Below are positions 1 to 6,422 of a stretch of 21,413 bases of DNA, piece by piece. A program made the position numbers and the translations under genes. How positions within the stretch are numbered: position 1 is the first letter of the stretch; each line of letters opens with the position of its first letter. Under the pieces are notes generated by a model. That model was not told the DNA's origin. It was given only the letters and a program-made list of their open reading frames with translations, and ran no database searches. Source of the DNA: a virus. The stretch lies in the IMG/VR virus record IMGVR_UViG_3300049916_000766, positions 1 to 21,413 of that record, one strand, 5' to 3'.

Positions 1-120
1 TGCTATAAAGTTAGCGTTGATGATTTCTATGGTTTTTACACCTGTTTTGTCTGTGACGTAAACGTCGTTGATGCGTTTTGCTTTGAACAAACTGCGAATA
101 TCTTTTACTGAATTATACAT
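1..120 (-). CDS. Unidentified phage protein, N-terminal 40 codons only (cut by left edge)
   Basis: An open frame starts at the ATG at 120-118 and stays open to the left edge of the window. The visible protein begins MYNSVKDIRSLFKAKRINDV and continues with an alternating charged and beta-strand-like stretch. I do not recognise the family and the C-terminus is missing. The start is supported by a consensus early promoter directly upstream (-35 TTTACA at 156-151, -10 TATAAT at 133-128). Its predicted transcription start is at 121, one base before the ATG, so the mRNA would be leaderless. The gene lies immediately downstream of the 86-residue gene in the same direction. Confidence 0.6.
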   Translation of the reverse strand, partial: MYNSVKDIRSLFKAKRINDVYVTDKTGVKTIEIINANFIA

Positions 121-156
121 ATATTATATTATAACCTAAGTTTGATGATATGTAAA
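121..156 (-). promoter_or_regulatory. Early-type promoter for the left-edge gene
   Basis: Reading the minus strand, TTTACA (156-151) is followed after 17 bases by TATAAT (133-128), with CTTAGG just before the -10. The predicted start is at 121, one base before the ATG at 120. It matches the promoter seen before eight other leftward genes or operons in this window. Confidence 0.7.
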
Positions 157-159
157 CTA

Positions 160-420
160 CTAATGTCCTTTTCGTAAAAGAGTATAGTTATTCAAAAGTG
201 GTGCATTTTCGCCATCAAAAAATTCGTTGGCCCATTCGTTTCTTTCTTCATCTTTAAGACGATCAAAAACTCTATCTGCGACTGGACTAAAAAGTGTTAC
301 TTCAACCGTAACCTCTTTTGTTTCTTTATTGGTGTCTACGTTGATGGAGCGATCACGAGTCGTGTATTCATCGCGGGTTTTACTGAGCATGTCAGTTTTT
401 CTATGGATTACGTTTTGCAT
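160..420 (-). CDS. Unidentified 86-residue phage protein
   Basis: This small hydrophilic protein has no recognisable domain, signal peptide or membrane segment. Its central part (TKEVTVEVTLFSP) looks like a beta strand pair and is followed by a charged helix rich in D, E and R. It starts 20 bases downstream of tRNA-Lys with no promoter or Shine-Dalgarno sequence of its own, so it is probably expressed by read-through from the tRNA-containing operon. Its stop lies only a few bases before the -35 of the promoter for the left-edge gene. That it is a real gene is inferred from reading direction, tight packing and the absence of a better frame. Confidence 0.6.
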   Translation of the reverse strand: MQNVIHRKTDMLSKTRDEYTTRDRSINVDTNKETKEVTVEVTLFSPVADRVFDRLKDEERNEWANEFFDGENAPLLNNYTLLRKGH

Positions 421-440
421 ATATTATTTTATTTGTTAAG

Positions 441-516
441 TGGTACATCCTCGGGGACTTGAACCCCGAACCAATTGATTAAAAGTCAACTGCTCTACCG
501 ATTGAGCTAAGGATGC
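441..516 (-). tRNA. tRNA-Lys (anticodon UUU)
   Basis: The minus strand folds as a complete cloverleaf. The 7-bp acceptor GCATCCT/AGGATGT has one G-U pair. The D arm is GCTC...GAGC, the anticodon loop is CTTTTAA, and the T arm carries GTTCAAG. The 3' CCA is encoded (443-441). The anticodon UUU reads AAA and AAG, which are abundant in this AT-rich genome. Confidence 0.95.
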
Positions 517-521
517 AAAAG

Positions 522-597
522 TGGAGCTTCCTGTCAGATTCGAACTGACGACCTGCTGATTACAAATCAGCTGCTCTACCAACTGAGCTAAGGAAGC
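522..597 (-). tRNA. tRNA-Thr (anticodon UGU)
   Basis: A complete cloverleaf on the minus strand has acceptor GCTTCCT/AGGAAGC, D stem GCTC/GAGC, anticodon stem GCTGA/TCAGC and loop TTTGTAA (anticodon UGU). The T stem is GTCAG/CTGAC with loop TTCGAAT. The CCA end is encoded at 524-522. It lies 5 bases from tRNA-Lys. Confidence 0.95.
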
Positions 598-605
598 GTT
601 AATCA

Positions 606-776
606 TTATCGTTTAATTGTCAAGGTTGTTCCGCTATTTTTTCTAAGCCATATTGTTCTTACAACTAAAGCATTATTTTCAAACATTGGCATCATTCTTT
701 TAAATGTTTCCCAACTTGGCTTTGGATCGCCTAAGTTAGTCCACGCTTCCATTCTTTGTGTTTCTGTTATTTTCAT
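606..776 (-). CDS. Small ORF (56 residues) between tRNA genes
   Basis: An ATG at 776-774 opens a 56-codon frame ending with TAA at 608-606. It fills almost the whole spacer between tRNA-Glu and tRNA-Thr. The product begins MKITETQRMEAW, has a PSWETFKRMMPMF segment and ends in the basic tail TLTIKR. I do not recognise it and see no signal peptide. In its favour are the good fit to the spacer, the shared direction, and a composition (W, M, charged helices) that does not look random. Against it are its small size and the lack of a clear Shine-Dalgarno sequence. Confidence 0.5.
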   Translation of the reverse strand: MKITETQRMEAWTNLGDPKPSWETFKRMMPMFENNALVVRTIWLRKNSGTTLTIKR

Positions 777-783
777 TGTAAAG

Positions 784-858
784 TGGCATCTCCGGGGAGA
801 ATCGAACTCCCATTGCCTGGATGAAAACCAGGTGTCCTAACCGTTAGACGACGGAGAC
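784..858 (-). tRNA. tRNA-Glu (anticodon UUC)
   Basis: A cloverleaf on the minus strand has acceptor GTCTCCG/CGGAGAT (one G-U pair), D stem GTCT/GGAC-like, anticodon stem CCTGG/CCAGG with loop TTTTCAT (anticodon UUC), and T stem GGGAG/CTCCC with loop TTCGATT. The CCA is encoded at 786-784. It reads GAA and GAG codons. Confidence 0.95.
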
Positions 859-865
859 AAGAATT

Positions 866-873
866 TATTTATT
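866..873 (-). promoter_or_regulatory. Possible late promoter before the tRNA cluster
   Basis: The minus strand reads AATAAATA, one mismatch from the T4 late consensus TATAAATA. The predicted start is near 860, two bases before the 5' end of tRNA-Glu. It overlaps the stop region of the acetyltransferase gene. A 7-of-8 match is expected by chance several times in AT-rich DNA, so only its position makes it notable. Confidence 0.3.
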
Positions 874-1294
874 AGACCTTTAGTTTCTTACCTGTGATTG
901 CTTCGTTTTTGGTGAGTCCGTTTGATTTAAAAAACCCGTTTGATGTATTGATGTCGTAAACTTCGACGCGGCCTAATATGCTACACGCCTTTTTCAATAA
1001 TCGAGAACCGATTCCTTTTCTTCGTTGACGAACTGGAACGTAACATTGAAACATATTCATTCCTTCATCTTTGTACGCTAAGGCCCAACCGGTCCATTTA
1101 TCACCATTGTGAGCCATGATTAAATAACCGCGATCTTCTTTTAAGCAGCGCTTGAGTTCACTTAAGATTAAGCCTCCACAGATGTGCCCATCAGCTTCGC
1201 GATAAACACTGAAGTTATTTCTGGAACACCACTGAATTACGTCAGATGGTGGCCACGTTCTTTTAAGATTGTATACTCTTACGAATGTCCGCAT
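872..1294 (-). CDS. GNAT-family N-acetyltransferase
   Basis: The 140-residue product (from the ATG at 1294) resembles GCN5-related acetyltransferases, which move an acetyl group from acetyl-CoA to an amine. The best evidence is the acetyl-CoA-binding motif A: a beta strand (MNMFQCYVPV) followed by RQRRKGIGSRLLKKAC, which holds the R/Q-x-x-G-x-G pyrophosphate loop. GGLILSE and GYLIMAHNGDKWTGWALAY fit the preceding beta strands. The C-terminal VYDINTSNGFFKSNGL fits the usual late strand and helix. An in-frame ATG at 1348 exists, but 1294 is preferred because it gives a TAATATG junction with the preceding gene, as elsewhere in this genome, instead of a long overlap. The substrate cannot be deduced. 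Confidence 0.75.
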   Translation of the reverse strand: MRTFVRVYNLKRTWPPSDVIQWCSRNNFSVYREADGHICGGLILSELKRCLKEDRGYLIMAHNGDKWTGWALAYKDEGMNMFQCYVPVRQRRKGIGSRLLKKACSILGRVEVYDINTSNGFFKSNGLTKNEAITGKKLKV

Positions 1295-1295
1295 A

Positions 1296-1568
1296 TTACA
1301 TACTAAAATAAGTTTCAGATGAAGGAGAGCAATAGTGTGGAGTATCATATCGCTCCCAAAAGGGTTTTTGCGATATTAAGTTTACTCGCTTAACAAACGT
1401 TTTGTGAATTGCAAATCGCTCTTTTTCGTCGAGAGCTTCAGCGATGTGTTGGCCTAAGTTCTTATAGTCTTCAACGTCATCTTTGCTTATGAGCCTTTCG
1501 CCTCCTCTGACGCGCTTGTCCTTACGGTAAATTTCAACCGTTACGAGATTTGGATTAGGGTTCTCCAT
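1296..1568 (-). CDS. Unidentified 90-residue phage protein
   Basis: The N-terminal half looks like a beta strand followed by charged helices (RLISKDDVEDYKNLGQHIAEALDEKERFAIHKTFVKRV). The C-terminus is unusual, rich in aromatic, proline and serine residues (WERYDTPHYCSPSSETYFSM), and looks like a conserved tail. I do not know a function. The ATG overlaps the stop of the preceding gene by one base (TAATG), indicating translational coupling, and the stop sits one base before the acetyltransferase ATG. The reading frame is therefore well supported although the role is unknown. Confidence 0.7.
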   Translation of the reverse strand: MENPNPNLVTVEIYRKDKRVRGGERLISKDDVEDYKNLGQHIAEALDEKERFAIHKTFVKRVNLISQKPFWERYDTPHYCSPSSETYFSM

Positions 1569-1849
1569 TACGCCACCCTTGTTAAAAGTGAAGGCGATAC
1601 ACGCCAGGAAACCGTACTAGTTGAAATGTTAATCGTTTTGCGATTTACCTTTTCAACAATTCCTTCGATGAGGCGTCCTCGAGTTGAGGTGAATTGTACT
1701 GTATCACCTACTACGAATTTCGATGCTTCGCGAGCTACTAAAAAGCGGCTTGCCTGTTTGTGAAGATCTGTGACAAGATTCAAGTCTGCGCGGTCCATGT
1801 CGGTGAAGAGCATGGTGAGTTTTTGTTTTTGAGTTTTTGTTAATGCCAT
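1568..1849 (-). CDS. Small phage protein with a KOW/SH3-like beta segment
   Basis: The 93-residue product has a helical N-terminal half (KTQKQKLTMLFTDMDRADLNLVTDLHKQAS). The C-terminal half resembles a small SH3-like or KOW barrel: VGDTVQFTSTRGRLIEGIVE, then VNRKTINIS and WRVSPSLLTRV. Such barrels often bind nucleic acid or protein, but that role is inference here. It is the first gene of the leftmost operon. It has its own early-type promoter and an AAAGGT Shine-Dalgarno sequence 7 bases before the ATG. Its leader is predicted at 26 bases. Confidence 0.7.
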   Translation of the reverse strand: MALTKTQKQKLTMLFTDMDRADLNLVTDLHKQASRFLVAREASKFVVGDTVQFTSTRGRLIEGIVEKVNRKTINISTSTVSWRVSPSLLTRVA

Positions 1850-1874
1850 AGTTTTACCTTTTGTTTGATTGTGA

Positions 1875-1910
1875 TAATACTATTATACAATAAGAAACAT
1901 GGCATGTGAA
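1875..1910 (-). promoter_or_regulatory. Early-type promoter for the leftmost operon
   Basis: On the minus strand TTCACA (1910-1905), 17 bases, then TATAAT (1887-1882), with CTTA upstream of the -10. The predicted start is at 1875, giving a 26-base leader. It should drive the KOW-like gene, the 90-residue gene, the acetyltransferase and the tRNA cluster. Confidence 0.65.
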
Positions 1911-1940
1911 CTGTTATTTTCAGCCCTCAAACCCTTAAGT

Positions 1941-1988
1941 CACCTAAGTGGTTAATAGTTAACTACTTAAAAGGTGCACTTTTTTTCA
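1941..1988 (+). terminator. Large hairpin with a T-tract on the plus strand
   Basis: CACCT...AGGTG encloses AAGTGGTTAA-TAG-TTAACTACTT, a 10-bp near-perfect stem with a 3-base loop. It is followed on the plus strand by a run of seven T. As a rho-independent terminator it would act on rightward transcription. On the minus strand the T-tract is missing, so for the leftward primase transcript it would be only a stable 3' hairpin. No rightward gene is known here. The 1850-2009 spacer holds this hairpin and the promoter above. Confidence 0.45.
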
Positions 1989-2009
1989 CTTTTCACAAGT
2001 GATTGATTA

Positions 2010-2954
2010 CTAACTATTTACGCTTCGTATGGCGTATTCAATCGCTCGAGATGCCTCAAGCCTCACAGGACGGTTTTTGTACCATCCGCCTGTTTCCATA
2101 TCTACCTCACGAACTAGCCTCTCGACCTCTTCTGCAGTGATTGGATATCCCCTTCGAATGGCATTTGCCGAGATTGACATCATGATCTGATACATCTTAG
2201 AGTACCACCCTGACTCGCCGATCGTCATATATTCGTTGATAAGAGTTTTGTTGATGAATGGGCAATCGCGGTATGACGTCCATTGATAGTTCGTATTCGT
2301 AAGTTGTGTTTGACGATATTCATCAAGTTTCTTTTGTATAGCTTCAGGGAATTTTGATCCGAAACTATTGTTCACATTTTCATTTACAAAGTGGTGTTTA
2401 TCCATCAATTCGTCAGGATCAAGTATAGGACCATTGTGTTTAAAGATAAACTGATAAGAATCAGGATAGTCTGCAGGGACGTAGTACATGCGAGACAAGT
2501 CTTTGGTTTGCGGATCACCAAGAGAATTGAATTCTTGATTTAACGCAAACCAAAGATGTTTGATTTTATTTGCTTCTACGTTTTTCGTTAACGGAAAGAC
2601 TACTCTGAACTTTGGCTTTTCTTTCGTGCTAGATGCTGAACTATAGCAAACGAATCGATTTCTTTCGAATGTTTTGATAGCTTCTTCAAACGTGCCTTCG
2701 TATTCATCGATGTCGAGTGCCACCCAACCACCCCACGAAAGTACATTGCGATTTGCTCGTGTAGTTTCTTTTTCGTAAACTGCTGGTGTAATAAGTGCTG
2801 ATCCATTTTTTCTTTCTCCTTTTTTAGGTTTATATCCTGGCTGTTCGCTTAACGAATACAACAACTCTTCGAACTTTTCCCAAGTAGGAAAAGTCATTTG
2901 ACGGTGTGTCTTATTGTCAAATATTGAGTTGAATATTGTTAAGCTATACTCCAT
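2010..2954 (-). CDS. Archaeo-eukaryotic-type primase (PrimPol-like) with PriCT-like C-terminus
   Basis: The 314-residue product looks like an AEP-superfamily primase or primase-polymerase, which makes primers for DNA synthesis. Motif I is the metal-binding VALDIDEYEG (residues about 74-83). The motif II region is YSSASSTKEKPKFRVVFPL, with the usual spacing before the R-x-V-V stretch. Motif III fits DPQTKDLSRMYYVPADYP. The C-terminal ~90 residues, with repeated helices ending VRLEASRAIEYAIRSV, resemble a PriCT cap. The histidine expected in motif II of many relatives appears to be serine, so activity is uncertain. There is no fused helicase. The gene follows the MazG-like gene by one base (TAATATG), so the two are co-expressed. 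T4 itself uses a DnaG-type primase, so this would be an additional or replacement priming activity. Confidence 0.6.
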   Translation of the reverse strand: MEYSLTIFNSIFDNKTHRQMTFPTWEKFEELLYSLSEQPGYKPKKGERKNGSALITPAVYEKETTRANRNVLSWGGWVALDIDEYEGTFEEAIKTFERNRFVCYSSASSTKEKPKFRVVFPLTKNVEANKIKHLWFALNQEFNSLGDPQTKDLSRMYYVPADYPDSYQFIFKHNGPILDPDELMDKHHFVNENVNNSFGSKFPEAIQKKLDEYRQTQLTNTNYQWTSYRDCPFINKTLINEYMTIGESGWYSKMYQIMMSISANAIRRGYPITAEEVERLVREVDMETGGWYKNRPVRLEASRAIEYAIRSVNS

Positions 2955-2955
2955 A

Positions 2956-3360
2956 TTACATTAGCCCGTGATTGCCTCCGTGATCTGGACCAACCCATCC
3001 TTCGGGTTTAACTAAGTCCGGAAGACCAAGAGGATTTGGCCTACTTGGCTTTACTCCAACTTCTTTTGTCATATTAGCTTTGTGAACTTCATCCCAAGCT
3101 TTATGCGGATCTACGCCAAGAGCATCAAGTGTACCGATAGCTACAACACACAAATCAATCAAACCATCTACAATCTCTTCTTGATCAAGTGGTATTCCTG
3201 ATTGCGCAGCCTTTTCGGTTTCACCTAATTCTTCATGAAGGAAATCTAATCTAAAACGTAAGAATGTTCTTAGCATCGTACTATCGAACTTCTGTACGGC
3301 ATCACGCACACCAAACTTGGTATGCATATCATGTATATCTTTGGGCCAATCTTTACTCAT
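2956..3360 (-). CDS. MazG-like nucleotide pyrophosphohydrolase
   Basis: The 134-residue, mainly helical protein carries the metal-binding pair typical of the all-alpha NTP-pyrophosphatase superfamily: EELGET (about residues 43-48) and, about 20 residues later, EEIVDGLIDLCV (ExxxD pattern). Such enzymes cleave NTPs or dNTPs to the monophosphate and pyrophosphate. Phage copies have been proposed to trim nucleotide pools or lower host (p)ppGpp. The tail (KPSRPNPLGLPDLVKPEGW) matches what I recall of phage members of this group. It is the first gene of a two-gene operon with the AEP-type primase. A consensus promoter starts RNA three bases before the ATG, so the message is almost leaderless. Confidence 0.8.
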   Translation of the reverse strand: MSKDWPKDIHDMHTKFGVRDAVQKFDSTMLRTFLRFRLDFLHEELGETEKAAQSGIPLDQEEIVDGLIDLCVVAIGTLDALGVDPHKAWDEVHKANMTKEVGVKPSRPNPLGLPDLVKPEGWVGPDHGGNHGLM

Positions 3361-3362
3361 TA

Positions 3363-3398
3363 TCTATATATTATAATCTATGTTAGGTGTTTTGTACA
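3363..3398 (-). promoter_or_regulatory. Early-type promoter for mazG-like/primase
   Basis: TGTACA (3398-3393), 17 bases, TATAAT (3375-3370) on the minus strand. The predicted start at 3363 leaves a 3-base leader before the ATG at 3360. No Shine-Dalgarno sequence can fit. Confidence 0.75.
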
Positions 3399-3401
3399 CT
3401 A

Positions 3402-5876
3402 CTAAAGAAAGAACTGTTGTAAGTCTGCTTTAGGTTCTGCGGACCAACCAATAGCACTAAGTATGATATCGATTGGATCAATAAAGGTTTTTTGAAATTG
3501 TAAGTTGTAGTCAATGTATTTATTGAGTTCCAATTCTTCAGGTAAAAAGTCAGGGAACGCTACTACGTTTTCTTGAATTGAGTTTGGAACGAGTAGATAA
3601 ATAAACTTGACTTTGTCACCATTGTGAATAAGCTGATACTTTTTGTCAAGGGCTTTTGCTTTTAAGTGGTGATTGTAGAGAAGTGAACCACGAACATGAA
3701 TAGGTGTACCTTTACGATATATCCCTTGTCGTTCTGAGTAACTCGTAACGTCTGTCACACCACGAGGGAACGCAATTTGATCAGGCGAAAGAGTTTTAAA
3801 GTGTTCTTTGAAAAGTGCGATTGCTTCTTGTGTTTTTTCTTCATCACCAGTTACAATAACCTTGAATAAGTTTCTCATAGCATCACGACATGGCATTGGT
3901 GTAGAAGACTTAATAGCCTCAATCCCCATGATCTTGATTTTAGGTTCAGCGTATTGAACACCTTCGTTGTTATGTACATTGAGAATGTAACGTTTCTTCG
4001 CGGTCCAAATACCACGATCAGCGATGGCTTCACGTTTCATAACCATACGATTGGAATAAGCTTTAGTGCGTTCTGCAAACTGATCAAAGGCTTTTTCCAA
4101 CATAGGTTCAATTGCTTTAGAACCAAATTCGTCAAGGAATGATACAGGATTGTTTGGCTTGAATTTATCAACAACATCTTTTACGCCAATGTAAAGAGAG
4201 TCAGTATCCATCGCAATAACACGATCTTTAGATTCGCCAAGGAAGTCGTCAAGGTAATTGTTGACACTTGTTTCAGCGTATTTGATAACCTCTTGGCCTG
4301 TTAATGTAATTGCAGAAGCGATGCGAAGATCGAAGTAACGGAAGTACTTATTACCCATTGCACCATATAGACTATTAAGAAGAATCTTAATCGCGGTTTG
4401 AAGTGTTTCAAGACGAGCCACTTGGCCTGAGGTTTGAGCATACTCGTTACGTTGACGTTTTGAAATAGTTTCAAGTTTTGTTTTTGCCTGAAGCATGTCA
4501 CCTTTAATCGTAACACGTTTAGCATACAATTCTTCGACGATCTCAGGAATAATGCCTTTCTTATCTTTACGAAAGACTGCACCATTAGACGCAGTTGCAC
4601 CATCGGCGTTAGTAACACCAATCAAAGTTTCAGGTGACATGTTGTATTGAACAATCAGATTAGGATAAAGTGAGTTTAAGTCAAAAGACATTACCCAATC
4701 GTGCATTCCTACGTGTGGATCTTTTACATAGCCACCTGGAAACTGTTCGGTTTCTTTTGGCGTACTTGGAAGAATCGCGATTTTTGAACGAGCTAGTCGA
4801 CGAAAAATAATAGAGTCCCATATCGCAGTTGTACCAAGAGTGTCCTGATAGTTTACGCCACCGAGATAAGCCATAGTCAATACCAATGTGATAAGGCCAA
4901 GTTTTTCTTCCATACGTTCGATGAGTTCAACGTCTTTGATGTTGTAGTCAACAAACATTTGGAAGTCTGCATCATACAAATCGCGAAGTGTACCAACCTC
5001 AGAATAGTCAAGTTTCTTTTCGCCAAGTACTACACTTGAAATATGATTGAGTGAGTATGATTCTTGATTGCCATATGTATATGCAAACTTTTTGAAGAGT
5101 TCCATATAGTCAAGGTGTTGAATACCCATGATGTCAAAGGCAATCTGCTGACGACCTTTGATAAAGATTTCCTTACGTTCGATCTTACGCCAAGGTGAAA
5201 GGTTACGAACCTTTTCTTCACCGAGTAAGAACGCCATTCGAGCTACCATGTAAGGAATATCGAAGAACCGAGTATTCCAACCAGTAATGATATCAGGAGT
5301 ATTGTCTGGTTCTGCCCAATAGTCGATGAATGCGGAAAGCATCGAAGATTCTTCAGTGAACTGACGATACTCGATTTTTAAATGCTTAAGTGAAGTGATT
5401 GCTTCATCATAAGGTTTCATACCCCAAACACGATAAGTGTCATCCTTCGAACTTTTGTACGCAATCGTAAGAATCTGATTGACAGGATTGTCTACCTCAG
5501 GAAAGCCATCACCATAAGATGTTTCAATATCTAAAGAAGCAACGTCAACCATGTCGCGATGGTAAACGATTTCATTAGGAAACTGATTCTGAATAAAGGC
5601 GGGGATGTGACGAGTATTACCATAAAGGCAAAAGTCAGGAACGCCTTTGTAGGACTTTTCAAATTCCTTGACTTCTTTCATTGAGCCAAACTGTAAAGGC
5701 TCGACTGGTGTGCCATCAAGAGCTTTCCAATCTGTAACTGTTTTTTGCGACTTAAGATAAAGCGTAGGTTTGTACGCAATACGATGAGTTATCTTTTTTC
5801 CCTCGTCATCGTAACCTCGATATAGAAGTTTGTTACTTAGTCGCTCGACACTGGTGTAGAATCCTGTTAAAATCAT
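3402..5876 (-). CDS. 43: Family B DNA polymerase (T4 gp43-like)
   Basis: This 824-residue replicative polymerase carries all expected motifs. The 3'-5' exonuclease has Exo I SLDIET (D116, E118), Exo II GWNTRFFDIP (D206) and Exo III YNIKDVELIE (D315). The polymerase has motif A SFDLNSLYP (D399), motif B KILLNSLYGAMGNKY (about 497-511), motif C MDTDSLY (D557, D559) and a KKRY thumb motif. T4 gp43 is about 900 residues, so this copy is slightly short but not truncated. The last residues, LQQFFL, look like a sliding-clamp-binding peptide, as at the C-termini of T4 and RB69 polymerases. The N-terminus aligns with T4 gp43, fixing the start. A promoter places the transcript 5' end on the ATG itself. 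The frame is contiguous, with no intron or intein. Confidence 0.97.
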   Translation of the reverse strand: MILTGFYTSVERLSNKLLYRGYDDEGKKITHRIAYKPTLYLKSQKTVTDWKALDGTPVEPLQFGSMKEVKEFEKSYKGVPDFCLYGNTRHIPAFIQNQFPNEIVYHRDMVDVASLDIETSYGDGFPEVDNPVNQILTIAYKSSKDDTYRVWGMKPYDEAITSLKHLKIEYRQFTEESSMLSAFIDYWAEPDNTPDIITGWNTRFFDIPYMVARMAFLLGEEKVRNLSPWRKIERKEIFIKGRQQIAFDIMGIQHLDYMELFKKFAYTYGNQESYSLNHISSVVLGEKKLDYSEVGTLRDLYDADFQMFVDYNIKDVELIERMEEKLGLITLVLTMAYLGGVNYQDTLGTTAIWDSIIFRRLARSKIAILPSTPKETEQFPGGYVKDPHVGMHDWVMSFDLNSLYPNLIVQYNMSPETLIGVTNADGATASNGAVFRKDKKGIIPEIVEELYAKRVTIKGDMLQAKTKLETISKRQRNEYAQTSGQVARLETLQTAIKILLNSLYGAMGNKYFRYFDLRIASAITLTGQEVIKYAETSVNNYLDDFLGESKDRVIAMDTDSLYIGVKDVVDKFKPNNPVSFLDEFGSKAIEPMLEKAFDQFAERTKAYSNRMVMKREAIADRGIWTAKKRYILNVHNNEGVQYAEPKIKIMGIEAIKSSTPMPCRDAMRNLFKVIVTGDEEKTQEAIALFKEHFKTLSPDQIAFPRGVTDVTSYSERQGIYRKGTPIHVRGSLLYNHHLKAKALDKKYQLIHNGDKVKFIYLLVPNSIQENVVAFPDFLPEELELNKYIDYNLQFQKTFIDPIDIILSAIGWSAEPKADLQQFFL

Positions 5877-5911
5877 AATATAATTATACCATAAGATTTA
5901 CGGCATGTACA
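5876..5911 (-). promoter_or_regulatory. Early-type promoter for gp43 (leaderless)
   Basis: TGTACA (5911-5906), 17 bases, TATAAT (5888-5883) on the minus strand. The predicted start is 5876, the A of the gp43 ATG. The region from the -10 to the ATG is almost identical to that of gp44. In read-through RNA, the AU-rich initiator could also be a RegA-type operator. Confidence 0.7.
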
Positions 5912-6370
5912 CTATATTTTTTCCCAATCTTCTCCCTTTATAGTTTTAATCTTTTTGTTTCCGTCAAAGCCTTCTTTCTTAAAAGAAAACACACAAACTT
6001 CTTCAAGTTTTCCATTCATTGTGCGGTAAGCTCCATCGTAACCTTCTTTTAGCAGACGTAAGGTTTCCTCGTCTCGATATTGGCCAAATGGCAAATCTGT
6101 GTCTTTTGAGAAGATATCGTCTTTATCTAAATTGTATGCGTTCTTTAGCCTAATTTCAAATTTCTGTTTATAACCTTTAGGCACTGCAAACTTAACGTCT
6201 TCTTCATTACCGAAAAAATAAAACCCCTTGCCTGAGAAGCCATCATCGTTTTCACTTCCTTGTAGTGTTTCTTTGAATGGTGGCTTAAACGGTTTACGAG
6301 TACCGTGCCAACCTTCAATAAAAAGCTTTTTGCCTTTTGCTTCAACTAAGTACTCACTGAACGATTGCAT
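5912..6370 (-). CDS. Small H-Y-E ADP-ribosyltransferase with a capsid-targeting N-terminus
   Basis: The 152-residue product looks like an ADP-ribosyltransferase of the diphtheria-toxin/PARP (H-Y-E) class, which moves ADP-ribose from NAD+ to a target. The motifs are in order: WHGT (H22), GKGFYFFGNEEDVKFA (Y51, like the PARP GxGxYF signature) and, after KEGYDGAY (D112-G113), LEEVCVF (E123/E124), as in many phage and toxin relatives. Before the domain sits MQSFSEYLVEA. It matches the T4 capsid-targeting sequence of internal proteins (MKTYQEFIAEA), with a (L/I)-x-E|(A/G) prohead-protease site after E10. I infer that the protein is packed in the head, trimmed and injected with DNA, as T4 Alt is. 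Alt belongs to the R-S-E class, so this is an analogue. A late promoter abuts the ATG. There is no Shine-Dalgarno sequence. Confidence 0.7.
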   Translation of the reverse strand: MQSFSEYLVEAKGKKLFIEGWHGTRKPFKPPFKETLQGSENDDGFSGKGFYFFGNEEDVKFAVPKGYKQKFEIRLKNAYNLDKDDIFSKDTDLPFGQYRDEETLRLLKEGYDGAYRTMNGKLEEVCVFSFKKEGFDGNKKIKTIKGEDWEKI

Positions 6371-6375
6371 GTATC

Positions 6376-6383
6376 TATTTATA
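6376..6383 (-). promoter_or_regulatory. T4-type late promoter for the ADP-ribosyltransferase
   Basis: An exact TATAAATA on the minus strand is followed by GATAC and then the ATG at 6370. With the T4 spacing (element at -13 to -6) the start falls on the A of the ATG, giving a leaderless late mRNA. Confidence 0.7.
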
Positions 6384-6422
6384 AAAAAAGAGCAGTTTAA
6401 ATTCTTACTCAGGAATATTTCT

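Noticed and set aside
227-439. Plus-strand ORF opposite the 86-residue gene, and the other plus-strand ORFs of 60-110 codons across the window
   Set aside because: They lie opposite well-supported minus-strand genes, have low-complexity hydrophobic or serine-rich translations typical of antisense frames, and lack promoters and ribosome-binding sites.
3517-3524. AATAAATA on the minus strand inside the gp43 C-terminus as a late promoter
   Set aside because: It is a one-mismatch match within coding sequence more than 150 bases from the next ATG, which already has a strong early promoter.
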